Shown here: positions 13,120-23,841 of the stretch, piece after piece
How the letters are laid out: every line of letters starts with the position of its first letter
Numbering within the stretch: the stretch's first letter is position 1
Source of the DNA: Epiperipatus broadwayi
Lineage: Eukaryota; Onychophora; Udeonychophora; Euonychophora; Peripatidae
Length of the DNA: 64,000 nt
Direction: 5' to 3'
Assembly: GCA_028023455.1 (NCBI GenBank)
Contig: JAQFVV010012400.1
Span: forward strand, 15,681,490 to 15,745,489
Program-made: the position numbers and the translations under genes
Notes under the pieces: generated by a model
What the model was told of the DNA's origin: nothing
Seen by the model: only the letters and a program-made list of their open reading frames with translations
The model's database searches: none

Positions 13120-13555
13120 GTAAGTGGTTTTTAAATTATATATACAAGAAATTATAATATAGAAAATTTTACCACATTATTTTTTTTTTAGTGTCTTATA
13201 TTTTTTTTAAAATGTCTCATAATTTTTCAAGTATTATATATATAGGTTTTTTTTTTCTCTGCATTTTCTGTTCTCTGCCTATTTTTTAAGTACAAATGTA
13301 TTCGTTTTATTTTACTTTTCAAAATTAATTATAAATTATTGTAACAATTACTAAACTAAAACCTACATGATACAATATTTAGATAAATGTGAAATTAAGA
13401 ATTCTGTGAATTATTTAATAGTTAATACCTGAAATATAAACCTAATATAGTTTAAGAAACACATGATTATAGTTTTGGAAATCTTTTTTAGCTAGTATGC
13501 TACATATATCATCATTTACAATTCAGAAATTATTTGGACATTTTTAATATATAAA

Positions 13556-14233
13556 ACTAATATAAATACAATTTGTACACCTTACTTAAAATACTTTATA
13601 GCAAAAATTTATACATATATATACTAAAAGAAATATGCCTATGTGTTTGAAAAGGAAGGTTTTTAACAAATGTATTTTACCAGTTCTTACTTATGGATCT
13701 GAGACTTGGACACTTAATAGAAGAGCAATACAGAGACTTCAGACCACTCAAAGAAGTATGGAGAGATGCATGTTGGGAGTAACAAGAAGAGATCGAAAAT
13801 GCAATGCATGGGTAAGAGAACAAACGGGTGTTACTGACCTCATTGAAAAAATTAAAAGATTGAAGTAGAGTTGGACTGGACATATTGCTAGAAGAGATGA
13901 TAATAGATGGACAATTGAAATCTTAAACTGGATTCCAAGAGATTGTAAAAGACCCAGAAAGAGACCACATGTGAGATGGATGGATGAAATAAGAAAGTAT
14001 GCAAGGGTGATGTGGAGAAAAGAAGCTAAAGATGGGAGAAGATGGATTAAACTTGGAGAGACCATCCTGGTGGATTGATAATGGTTGATGATGATGATGA
14101 TATATACACACACACACATTCAACCTGACATTTCTTCTAACATCAGGTTGTGTGTGTATATATATAATAAATTTTTTTTTGCTATAAAGTGTTGGAAGTA
14201 AGATGTATAAATTGTATTTATATAAAATATTAC
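13556..14233. repeat. Inverted repeat bracketing an RTE 3' fragment
   Basis: The sequence at about 13556-13625 (ATAAATACAATTTGTACACC ... CTTTATAGCAAAAATTTA) recurs inverted at about 14155-14233 (AATTTTTTTTTTGCTATAAAG ... ATTGTATTTAT). Each arm is about 70-78 bases. The RTE fragment fills the space between them. A smaller hairpin made of CACACACA..CAACCTGA and TCAGGTTGTGTGTG lies at 14104-14157 at the RTE tail. Confidence 0.6.
13615..14103 (+). pseudogene. RTE-type LINE, 3' end of the ORF
   Basis: The frame from 13635 encodes the C-terminal part of an RTE-clade endonuclease/reverse transcriptase: LPVLTYGSETWTLNRR, QRSMERCMLGVTRRDR, VTDLIEKIKRLK, TGHIARRDDNRWT, then RPRKRPHVRWMDEIRKYAR and IKLGETILVD before the stop near 14078. 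One in-frame TAG at 13867 falls where the family normally has W, as TGG would give. The ORF is followed at once by a (TGA)n tail, the usual 3' end of RTE elements. Everything upstream (endonuclease, RT palm) is missing, so it is a 5'-truncated dead insertion. Apart from one stop it is well preserved, hence fairly young. Confidence 0.88.
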
Positions 14234-14239
14234 AGCTAA

Positions 14240-14980
14240 GTAAAGGAAATTATAGATTAGTGACATTTGTGATAAAACTAATATTCAGAGCCGGCCAAAG
14301 ATGTTGCTTCGACACAAAGTTATGAATCTGCATAATTTATGCTTTTTGCGAAAGTCAAAAAGTAAAAAGTTTTATCACTTGCTAAATGTATCTATGTTTT
14401 TTTTTTTTTTGCCAAAACTTTGTAATTTATAGGTCTTACAATAACTACCATGTACATATTAATACAATTGTAAAAGTACTGGTTGTGTGGCAGGCAGATT
14501 TTTATGTATTGTATAACATGTCATGTTAATGTGAAATTCTTCTCATTAGAAATTTTATCAAATCAGAATTTGCAAAAAAATAAAATTATGATAATATTGT
14601 TAATGTATTTGCAATAAACATTAAAGAAAATAAAATATAATTTTTTGCATTATATGTAATTTATTTTGTTTTTTAAATATTTGATTCATGTTGTATTTAT
14701 AATTTATAAAAATAATAAATAAGTAATTATTTATATATTAAAAGTACCAGTTGTGTGAGCAATATTAGTGAATCAATCAATATTTGAGTAACAAAATAGA
14801 ATACAAATAATGTAAAAAATTATATTTTATTTTCTTGAACATTTTTTTTTTTTTTTTTTAGTGAATTCTGATTTCAAAATAAATAAAATTTTAATAAAGA
14901 GAATTATTCTTGATTTGATTTATACTAATTGTAAAGCAGTATAACTATATCTACAAACAAGATAATAATCATTAAACATC
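14240..14980. other. AT-rich intronic stretch, no gene seen
   Basis: T runs near 14400 and 14850 and short unique sequence only. No ORF or repeat with a recognisable partner was found. Confidence 0.6.
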
Positions 14981-16012
14981 ACATATGTGTACACTAGCTG
15001 TTTACACCGAAGCTGAACTCTCCATACAGTAGCACCATTCAGTGCAAGCCAGACTAATCAATAGGTGCAAGAAGGTTTATGCATAAATCCCTATCTAGTG
15101 TCTATTCATCCAATATTCCCCAGACTAGTTTCTAGCTTGTGGCTTTTATCAGTGAGGAGTCTTAGATCTGAGAGCACTGCACCTAGGTCTTAGGATCTAA
15201 TGCAACCCTTCATCAGCTACCGTATTAGCTAACTATTCCAAAATGAAAACACAATAATGTTTTCAATTCAAGTTCATTAGCTTGTATTGTCATATAGATC
15301 TGAACTCAATTCAGCATTTATACTTTATGATGTCTTTGGTTCTGTAATAACCATTGTCACCATAATCCTGTTGAACAGGATTGGTATTAAACCATTAGAT
15401 ATCACATGAACACCATTTTATTATACTCACACAAGCTGTTTACACAGAGACAAAACTGTCCACAAGCCAGAATAATTTACGGATGCAAAATGATTTATGC
15501 ATAAAATCTTTTTCTAATGTCTACTCATCCAATATCTCCAGACTAGTTTCTAGCTTGTGGCTTTCATCAGTGAAGAGCCTTGGATCTGAGAGCACTATAG
15601 TTAGATCTCAGAATCTAATGCAACCCTGCAGCAGTAGGATTATGGTGACTGGTTATTAAAGAACCAAAGACACCAAAAAGTATGGATGTGGAACAGTTCA
15701 GATCTATATGACTATATAAGCTAATGAGCTTGAACTGAAAACATTATGGTGTTTTCATTTTGGACTCAAAGCTTTATAATTAGCTAATAAGGTAAAAGGT
15801 GGCTGCTAGAGGGTTGCATTAGATACTAAGATCTAGGTGCAGTGCTCTCAGATCCAAAGCTCTTCACTGATAAAAGCCACAAACTAGAAACTAGTCTGGG
15901 CATATTGAATGAGTAGGCACTAGGTAGAGATTTTATGCACAACCTTCTTACATCCATTGATTACTCTAGCTTGAATTGACTGGTACTATTGTATGGAGAG
16001 TTTAGTCTATTT
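14980..16012. repeat. 450-bp repeat family, block 1 (tandem then inverted)
   Basis: The block starts as - strand copies of a unit of about 450 bases and switches near 15640 to + strand, so its two halves form a large inverted repeat. Shared words include ACTCTCCATACAGTAG, CCAGACTAGTTTCTAGCTTG, GAGAGCACT and CTATATAAGCTAATGAGCTT. Two - strand units are seen (CCAGACTAGTTTCTAGC at 15120 and 15538) and one + unit. Small insertions and substitutions make it older than the block at 19.6 kb. It has no coding capacity. Confidence 0.75.
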
Positions 16013-16667
16013 TTAAGATAATAATCTTTTTAAATATCTTTTATCATGTATTTTCTGGGGCCAGCTCTGCTTATGCTGATTAATTTTCCAAGTAAGTTTT
16101 CTAAAATAGAAACTGAATGTATTTATATGTGTACTTGCATATAATAAAGAATAACAACATATTTGAAAAATGCTAGTATAACAATTTACATGTTTTGTAT
16201 TCAATATCTGTTCTCCATATATGAAAATTTATCTAATTTTTAAATTGTAATAGATGATTAAAAACTGAAAAGGTTTTCTGAAACAGCATTTATGCTTTGC
16301 ATTACTTTTTACATAATATCTAAGAATTTTTTACTATTTCTGTTGCAGTCTAGAATAGCTATTATTTTATATGCTCTATCATTTCAACATTATATATGCA
16401 TTTTTAATTTCAATAATTTGAGAAAAATTGAAATGTTAAAATAGAAATTCAAAAAAACATTAGGACCATTAAAGCATTTTAATTTAATAGAAAATTAGTT
16501 GCAAAAAAAGCTGAAAATCTTCAAAAGCTAATATGAGTACAATTTTATTTAAGTAATTTTTCTTCCCATGCAGTTAAGAAGACAGCTATCTAATATAGAA
16601 ATGCTTTTAACTTTTTAGTAATCTTTTCAGTTTTGAAACATTTATGCTTTTTTAATAATGTATATTG
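16013..16667. other. AT-rich intronic stretch, no gene seen
   Basis: No repeat partner, RNA gene or exon-like sequence was recognised in this segment. Confidence 0.6.
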
Positions 16668-16872
16668 TATTTTTATATTGAACTATTTCCATCATCTAAT
16701 ATGAGTATTGAATGTCTTTAGAAAAATTTAATTTTATTTAAATATTCCAAATACATTCACCTGCGTGCTACTACTAACAGTTGAATGTATTTGGAATATT
16801 TAAATAAAATTTAAATTTTTCTAAAGACATTCAATACTCATATTAGATGATGGAAATAGTCCAATATAAAAA
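16668..16872. mobile_element. Palindromic MITE, copy 1
   Basis: Two arms of about 85 bases are near-perfect inverted copies. The outer end reads TATTGGACTATTTCCATC when taken from the right arm, and the inner end is ATTCCAAATACATTCA, around a short centre with GCGTGCTACTACTAAC. The same element occurs at 60598-60775. It encodes nothing. The target duplication is unclear because both flanks are AT-rich. Confidence 0.75.
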
Positions 16873-17250
16873 CACAACTAGAACACCATCATCACAAACC
16901 TTCAGGAAAACACTATTTTGTGTATACTATCATTTAGATAATTTTATCTTCTCACTTTCATTTTCTTTTCCAATCACATATCTGTTTTAATGTGGAATTT
17001 GTAATCTTGAATCATTTTTATGGTCAAGACTTTGCTCTTTTGAAAGTTTCTGACTTTATCTGGCATCTATATTGTTTTCCCAATAATGAAAATTATTTCA
17101 TCATTTTTAATTTTTTTCCAAGCCACATTGATTTTATTTATTCTATTTATCCTTTCTTTTAAGAATACTTATACAAGTGTATTAATTCAAGGTATAAACA
17201 ATATGTATAAAAGTTAGGAGAATATTACAACTTACAATCAAAGTTTTATA

Positions 17251-17376
17251 CTTTTTATTCATTTCCTGATTTTTCATTGTTATTTATATTTATAATGACT
17301 TTATGATCAAACTTTTTTATTCATTTCCTGATTTTTCATTGTTATTTATATTTATAATTACTTTATGATCAAACTT
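17251..17376. repeat. 62-bp tandem duplication
   Basis: A unit starting TTTATTCATTTCCTGATTT and ending CTTTATGATCAAAC is present twice head to tail with very few differences. Confidence 0.8.
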
Positions 17377-17639
17377 AAGTTAGATATGCTACAAATATTT
17401 GTTGACTAGATATTTTCTTGATAAATCATGGATTCTCATCAGTTAAGAAAAAAAATTGTTAAAAGTTGAATCTAAACTTTTAGAAGGTTAATATTTATCT
17501 GAAATTTGTATTGATGTCATTTTATTTGTAGCTATATAGTGAACTATATAGTCCTTATCTAGAATTGTTAAATGTTTAGAAAAATTCAAAGATGAAATTT
17601 TACAAATACATTCAATGTTAAATAATAGCATACAGGTTA

Positions 17640-18050
17640 GTACATAACACAATGTTTTTAGTATTATTATTCTCCTATCTTCTTTAGGTCTTGCTTAATT
17701 CAGAAGATGTAGTTATTGTAGGGGTACTTTGTTTTTCTATTCTTTACTATATAATTTTTTATAGAACTCTTCCATATATTTTATATCATCTATATTTTTA
17801 GTAATAGTCCCAACTTTTTTTTTATGATAGAAATAGATTTCATACCACAACAAGATATTGTTTTATACTTTTGAGACTTTTATTCTCTTTTATAACTTTT
17901 CTTGCTAATTTACAATTATATTTTCTTATATTTTTATTAATTCTTTTCTGTATTACTTAACAAAACCCTAGTTTCAGTTCTTTTTAATAGAACATTTTTT
18001 ATATATTTTCATATTCTTCTTCTCTTCATGCATTGTTTTCTCTCAATAGT
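17640..18050 (-). pseudogene. RTE-like LINE fragment, middle of ORF
   Basis: This segment aligns by eye with 33900-34260, inside the reverse-strand RTE remnant described below. Shared words are TATAATTCTTTATAGAACTC, TTTTGAGACTTTTATTC and GCTAATTTACAATTA. No frame stays open, so it is recognised by its similarity to the other copy only. It ends where the 450-bp repeat block begins. Confidence 0.5.
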
Positions 18051-18785
18051 AAATATACAAAGGCAAAACTCTCCATACAGTAGTGCCACCCTGTGCCAAA
18101 CATCAATGGATGCCAGAAGGCTTGTGCATAAAATCCCTACAAAACTCTGAGAATGAAATTGAGAATGAAATTGAAAACACAATAATATTTTCAATCTAAG
18201 CTCAATAGCTTATATAGTCATATGGGTCTGAACTTAATTCAGCACCCATACATTTTGGAGAGTTTTGCCTTTGTTAACAACAATTATGTGCTAGTATAGA
18301 GATGGTGATCATGTGATGTTTAATGATTTAACACCAATCCTGTCTAATAGGATAGTGGTGGCTATGGTTGTTTAAGAGCCAAAGACACCAAAATGTATGG
18401 GTGCTGAATTGAGTTCAGACCCATATGACTATATAAGCTATTGAGCTTAGATTGAAAATATTATTGTGTTTTCAATTTCATTCTCATAGTTTTATAGTAG
18501 AGTTAAAAGGTAGCAGCTGGAGGGTTGCATTAGGTCCTAAGATCTAGGTGCAGTGCTCTCAGATCTAAGGCTCCTCACTGATGATGGCCACAAGCCAGAA
18601 ACTAGTCTGGGGATATTGGATGAGTAGGCACTAGATAGGGATTTTATGCACAAGCCTTCTGGCATCCATTGATTACCCTGTTTGGCACAGGGTGGCACTA
18701 CTGTATGGAGAGTTTTGCCTTTGTTTACAACAATTATGTGCTAGTATAGAGATGGTGATCATGTGGTGTTTAGTGGTTTAATAGT
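18050..18785. repeat. 450-bp repeat family, block 2
   Basis: A short, internally deleted - strand unit (18055-18250) faces a + strand unit and a partial second one (18258-18785). The word GAGAGTTTTGCCTTTGTT appears at 18258 and 18708, giving a unit length of 450. The end text GGTGATCATGTG(G/A)TGTTTA joins directly to the start of the next unit, so units can follow one another in tandem. Confidence 0.8.
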
Positions 18786-19059
18786 AAATATACTGGTAAT
18801 TTGCTTCTTTTTAGTAGTGTTATATACACATCTATATTCTAATATTTAATTGATGCACATAATTTTCTTGGTTATATGTATTAAAAAATATTAATATTTT
18901 TTGTATGCATTGCATTATTTTTATTATAACAATGCAAACTTAAATGTGACTACAATTTAAATTACATAATTATTTTACAATATGATATACAAGAATATTA
19001 ATGTATCGTTCTACAGCGTCTGACATGCTTCTTTAATTTATTAACATCTTAAAGTGTTA

Positions 19060-19262
19060 GAAAAGGCAGAGGTGGGTTGTGATTTATGGACTTTGAGCTC
19101 CTGAGTCTGTCATTTTATCATTCAAACCACATGACTTAAAAACAATCAATTGGTTTATTTTTTGAGAGTTCTCAAGATGTTCAAGCACTGAGAGTGGTAG
19201 AGTTGGATGCAAATTATGGTCATGGAGCTCCACAGTTGTCCACTCTATCACTATATCAATTC
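19060..19262 (-). repeat. Two diverged SINE-like segments
   Basis: Segments of about 70 bases at 19064-19131 and 19193-19258 resemble each other (TGGAGCTCC / TTGAGCTCCTGAG, then CTATCACTATATCAA / TTATCATTCAAACCA). On the - strand each shows a degenerate A box (TATAGTGATAGAGTGG) and a remnant B box (TTTGCATCC), as in tRNA-derived SINEs. The evidence is weak. Confidence 0.3.
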
Positions 19263-19624
19263 ATATAGAACAGTTTTTGATGAATTAATTATTATTTGTT
19301 TTTTATAAAGTATTAGAGTGAGAATGGATTTAGTATATGCATACATAAGCTATTTCTCCTTTTAGATAGATTCCTTTTTTTATCAGCTGATAAAGTGTGC
19401 AGTGTTATATGTACACATATATATTTGTGAGTAATAAAGTCTGTTTTGAATTATGTAATTTGAGTTGTAATTTATAGATATTCTGGTGAATATTCATTAA
19501 ATTATTATTTAATTTTAAATGCATAAAACTGAAAATCCTTGAGTACTGAAAAGTATTGCTGAATCTTCATTACCAGTTATTTGGAAAAAGAATAATAAAA
19601 AACATTTTTAGTTATGTTAAACAT

Positions 19625-20428
19625 GGGGTATGACCCTGTGCCAACCAGAGTAATCAATGGATGCCAGAAGGCTTGTGCATAAAATCCCTATCTAGTTAAA
19701 AAGTGGCTGCTGGAGGGTTGCATTAGATCCTAAGATCTAGGTGCAGTGATCTCAGATCCAAGGCTTCTCACTGATGATGGCCACAAGCTAGAAACTAGTC
19801 TAGGGATATTGGATGAGTAGGCACTAGATAGGGATTTTATGCACAAGCCTTCTGGCATCCATTGATTACTCTGGTTGGTACAGGGTGGCACTACTGTATG
19901 GAGAGTTTTGCCTTTGTTTACAACAATTATGTGCTAGTATAAGAGGTGATCATGTGATGTTTAGTGGTTTAACACCAATCCTGCCTAGTAGGATAGTGAT
20001 GGCTATGGTTGTTTAAGAGCCTAAGACACCACAATGTATGGATGCTGAATTGAGTTCAGACCCATATGACTATATAAGCTATTGAACTTAGATTGAAAAT
20101 ATAATTGTGTTTTAAATTGCATTCTCATAGTTTTGTAGTAAAGTAGAGTTAAAAGGTGGCTGCTGGAGGGTTGCATTAGATCCTAAGATCTAGGTGCAGT
20201 TCTCTCAGATCCAAGGCTCCTCACTGATGATGGCCACAAGCCAGAAACTAGTCTGGGGATATTGGATGAGTAGGCACTAGATAGAGATTTTATGCACAAG
20301 CCTTCTGGCATCCATTGATTACTCTGGTTGGCACAGGATGGCACTACTGTATGGAGAGTTTTGCCTTTGTTTACAACAATTATGCGCTAGTATAAGAGGT
20401 GATCATGTTATGTTTAGTGGTTATGTTA
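19625..20428 (+). repeat. 450-bp repeat family, block 3 (best preserved)
   Basis: Nearly two direct units: GAGAGTTTTGCCTTTG is at 19901 and again at 20354, 453 bases apart. Each unit runs through GGTTTAACACCAATCCTG, GACTATATAAGCTATTGA, GTGGCTGCTGGAGGGTTGC, GTCTGGGGATATTGGATGAG and TGGCATCCATTGATTACTC. The left edge is a small inverted piece ending at CCCTATCTAG near 19695. No ORF longer than about 90 codons is present, and the one found shows no motif. Confidence 0.85.
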
Positions 20429-22040
20429 AACATAGTGATTCACTTTGTAAGCTTGCTTTCACATTAAAACATAAAAGGGTTGTCAAATTTATCACAATGA
20501 AAATGATCCTCTTTTTAAGGATGAATTCATCTTTAAATATAAAAATGCTAATAGCAATTTTTATTTCAAAGAAAATAATTCTATTTATGCTTTCAAATTT
20601 GAATATAAAAAATTGTTAATTGTAAAATTATGAGGAAAAACAACTGCATATTTACACAAAATTTTAACTTTTGTACTTATTTAATCTATGCCTTTTATTA
20701 TGTGCTTAAATAATAATAATATATATACAGTACAATATCAATACTTTTACATTATTCTAATATAAGAATTGGCAGTTGTGGCGCTTTGATCCGAGATCTT
20801 CACTTTTTTTTTAATCATGTTAAACACAAACACTTTGTATTTGTAATTTATAAATAAATATTTTTATGACTCCAGGAGAAAAAATATATGTTTTTCTATA
20901 TTGTTCCTTGGCTTTTACTTATATTACAGAATAGTCATTATTATATATGATGAATGTTTAGGTTATAGAGAATTTGTGAATAAAGTAAATTGTCAAAATA
21001 ATTTTTTGTTTGCTTTTAAGAGAATTTCAATTTTCATTACAAGTATATTGATTCTGTTGTGTTCTAGGACTAAAATAATTTTTCCAATACAACCACAACC
21101 ATTGAGAAATCCATAATTTTATCAGCCTATTTTTCGCTCCTTTTTTGCGCCTCTTTTAATTTTTTTTGGTGGAGATATTTAAACAAAATGGCTCTTCATG
21201 TTAAATATTTTTCTATGTTCTGCTCTAGTGTGCCATTTTATTTTTTTTTTGGAATTAATTAATCATAGTAAATAAGATCTCATGTATTGATGTAAATAAA
21301 AAAACAATTTCAGGTATTGAAATGATTTAATTTTAAAATATATCTACAAATGTAAACATATATTTTTACTGTATATGATTAAATAATTAATATAAATGAA
21401 AATTTTAGTTCATTCAAGTTGTTATGAATATTTTAAATAAAGAAATAAAAACCAAAATGGCAGGAAATTATTTCTAAAGTCTATAAATAATATATAAAAT
21501 TTAATGCACTATTTTAATCAAAACTAAATGAGAGTTTATAAACCTTTTTTTGGTTTAAGTAATTTACTTTTATTTTTAAAATTCTTTGATTGTTTTTCAG
21601 AATAGTCTTACTGTTGTAAAAAAAAAATCTTAGGTTAAAGTAAAAAGAATAAATAAAATAAGTTATATAAAGGATTTCTAATTAGAACCTAAAAACAAAT
21701 ATTTTTCTATTAAGTCTAGTTTTTAAAATCTTTAAGACCATTTGGGAGATAGCTGACTTTATGTTAAAATATATATTTATGACATGATGCAAACACATTT
21801 TCTCTCATTTCTTGGGGAACTATATATATGTCATAACCTGCAAATTAAATTTAGTTTTTATTTAAGTACATCAAAAATTATAATCTCTTTGCAATGTATT
21901 ACATCCATGTATTAATATATATTGGATTGATAATATTTAACTTATCAGTAACTGAATATAAAGATATTTTCTTTGCAATTTCATTAATTATACTTAAATC
22001 TTTTTACCAGTCATAGAACATCTGTTTTATAATATTCCGA
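20429..22040. other. AT-rich intronic stretch, no gene seen
   Basis: Small ORFs near 20440-20620 and 20900-21116 are hydrophobic, AT-driven and lack motifs or splice sites in a matching phase. Nothing else was recognised. Confidence 0.6.
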
Positions 22041-22940
22041 ATACTTGGATAGAAATATCTAACTTGCTGAGATTAAATTTTTTTTTTTGTGATCTTAAAG
22101 GAAAAAGACTGGGTTCTTCAGGGATATCTAGAGAAGTTTTAAAATATCTTAGTAATATATTAGCTTCCAAACTATGGGAGTTTATACACACAATAAAGAC
22201 CTATCTTGAGGGTCAATTATCATGGAGTAGCATTATTATCCATTACACCAAAAATATTTTCATTGATTTTTTTTTTTTTTTTTTCCAATTATAGATTAAT
22301 CATTACCAGAGATTCAATGGGGTTTTAGACAATCAAGATATGGTTCTTGTAGCCAGGAAAATATATAAAAATTGTGATTTATATGTTGCTTTTTGATTTA
22401 TTCATATTTGATTTAGTTAATTGAGATGGTTTATATTAAAGTTTGTTATTCACAAAACTATTTATTTTAAACAATTGCTATGAGGAAGCTTTTCTATAAA
22501 TGTTGGCAAATTTTAGACATTTTTAATGAGAAAAGGTTGTTAAATAAGGATATGTACTAGTTCAAATTTTTGTTTTGTATTTTATGATAGTGGTCTTTGT
22601 AATAGCTTGTAGATTGCTCAGTTGCATCTTTCATCAATTTGGTGATAGTGTTATCTCATGCTAATAATTATACTATTTTTGTCTAATCAAATAGTAACAT
22701 GCAGACATTTTAAAATTTTTTGAATGCAGCTTATAAAGAATTTAATATTTTATTTGACGAAGATTTATGAGGATTGCATTTTACTTCTAAATTTTATGTT
22801 AGACTGCTTTTATGATCTAATTGTATCGTTAATTTTTTTTAGGAAAATTCAAGATTTATATTTTCTAAATACATTTTTCTGTTAGTAATAAGATAAAAAT
22901 TAATGTAAAGCCTTATATTTATTATTCCTCTCTCTTTAGA
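22041..22940 (+). pseudogene. Decayed LINE reverse transcriptase, 5' part
   Basis: Broken frames keep non-LTR reverse transcriptase landmarks in order. REVLKYLSNILASKLWEFIHT, SWSSIIIHYTKN near 22120-22250 match the conserved block before the RT palm. VQWGFRQSRYGSC at about 22310 corresponds to the Q.GFR motif, LVN.DGLY near 22420 to the FD.V....L motif, and a damaged VK.GYVLVQ near 22540 to the G..QG..L motif. The catalytic ADD box is not recognisable. The similarity stops at the LTR beginning at 22941, and the rest seems to resume after 28689. Confidence 0.6.
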
Positions 22941-23841
22941 TGTGTAAAATATTCAATTTATATTTAATAAATTTGATTATAGTGCTGCAAACGAAATCAA
23001 TAAAAGAAAAATGTTAACTAAGTTAAAAAATAAAAGCTTTGAATAGAGACAAACAAAATAAATGTATATTGTAATTAATTTTGTAGATCTGAAAAGTTAG
23101 ATTATGGCGGAAATAAATTCCTAAGATAAATTGCTAATTAAAGTTAAAAGAATTTCATTGTACAATATCTATTGATTTATAGGCAGATAACAAAACTCTA
23201 AGTCTAATAATAGTTAAATTGTTTTAAGCAGAACTAATTAAAATAAAAGTCAAGAACACCCCCCACTGGATTACATGGGGGGGGGGGAATAAAATTAATT
23301 ACTCCAGGAAAGAAAGTAAAGAAAAAAGAAGATAAGAAAACAAAAGAGATGGGGGGAGGGTATAAAACTAGAGAAGAAAGAAAGACCTGAGGGATCTTAA
23401 TGGTTGCCTGTTATTCTGATTCCTTGCATAAGTTGCAGTGAAGATCATCATTGATGGACTACATTTTCAGAATCTCTGCTCCTGTAAGTAACCATGCTGA
23501 TTTGGACTTTTAGTAGACTGTCCTGGTCTTATTATTATTTTATAAAACACCTCAAGAGGCTCACTAAGGGTTTTGCATTTAAAAGAGATAGACTGTGTAT
23601 TGAATGTAAAGTACCCCATTCGTTTACTTAGACTGTTTGAACATTTTTATTCAGTTATTCATTTTGTTGGCTGATTAGATATGCTTGCATAATTGCAGAC
23701 TTATATGTATCATTAAAGATGTAATTAGTTAACTGTTTTAATTGCTAATAAATTGTCTTAATACTGCTATATATGTTGTTGTCTGGTAATATCAATTGTG
23801 TATTCATGTTTTTTGGCCATCGGGTCATATTTAGGGACACA
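22941..23841 (+). repeat. 5' LTR of Ty3/gypsy element
   Basis: This 901-base direct repeat starts TGTGTAAAATATTC and ends GGGACACA. It matches 27799-28689 along its whole length, with scattered substitutions and small indels, including the G-run at 23277-23287. It carries a TATA box and an AATAAA signal. No clear 5-bp target duplication is visible outside the pair. Confidence 0.9.
23361..23368 (+). promoter_or_regulatory. TATA box of the 5' LTR
   Basis: TATAAAAC follows a purine-rich GGGGGGAGGG run. The equivalent site in the 3' LTR is TATATAAA at 28217. It would drive the genomic transcript, with the AATAAA at about 23747 marking the R region end. Confidence 0.5.
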
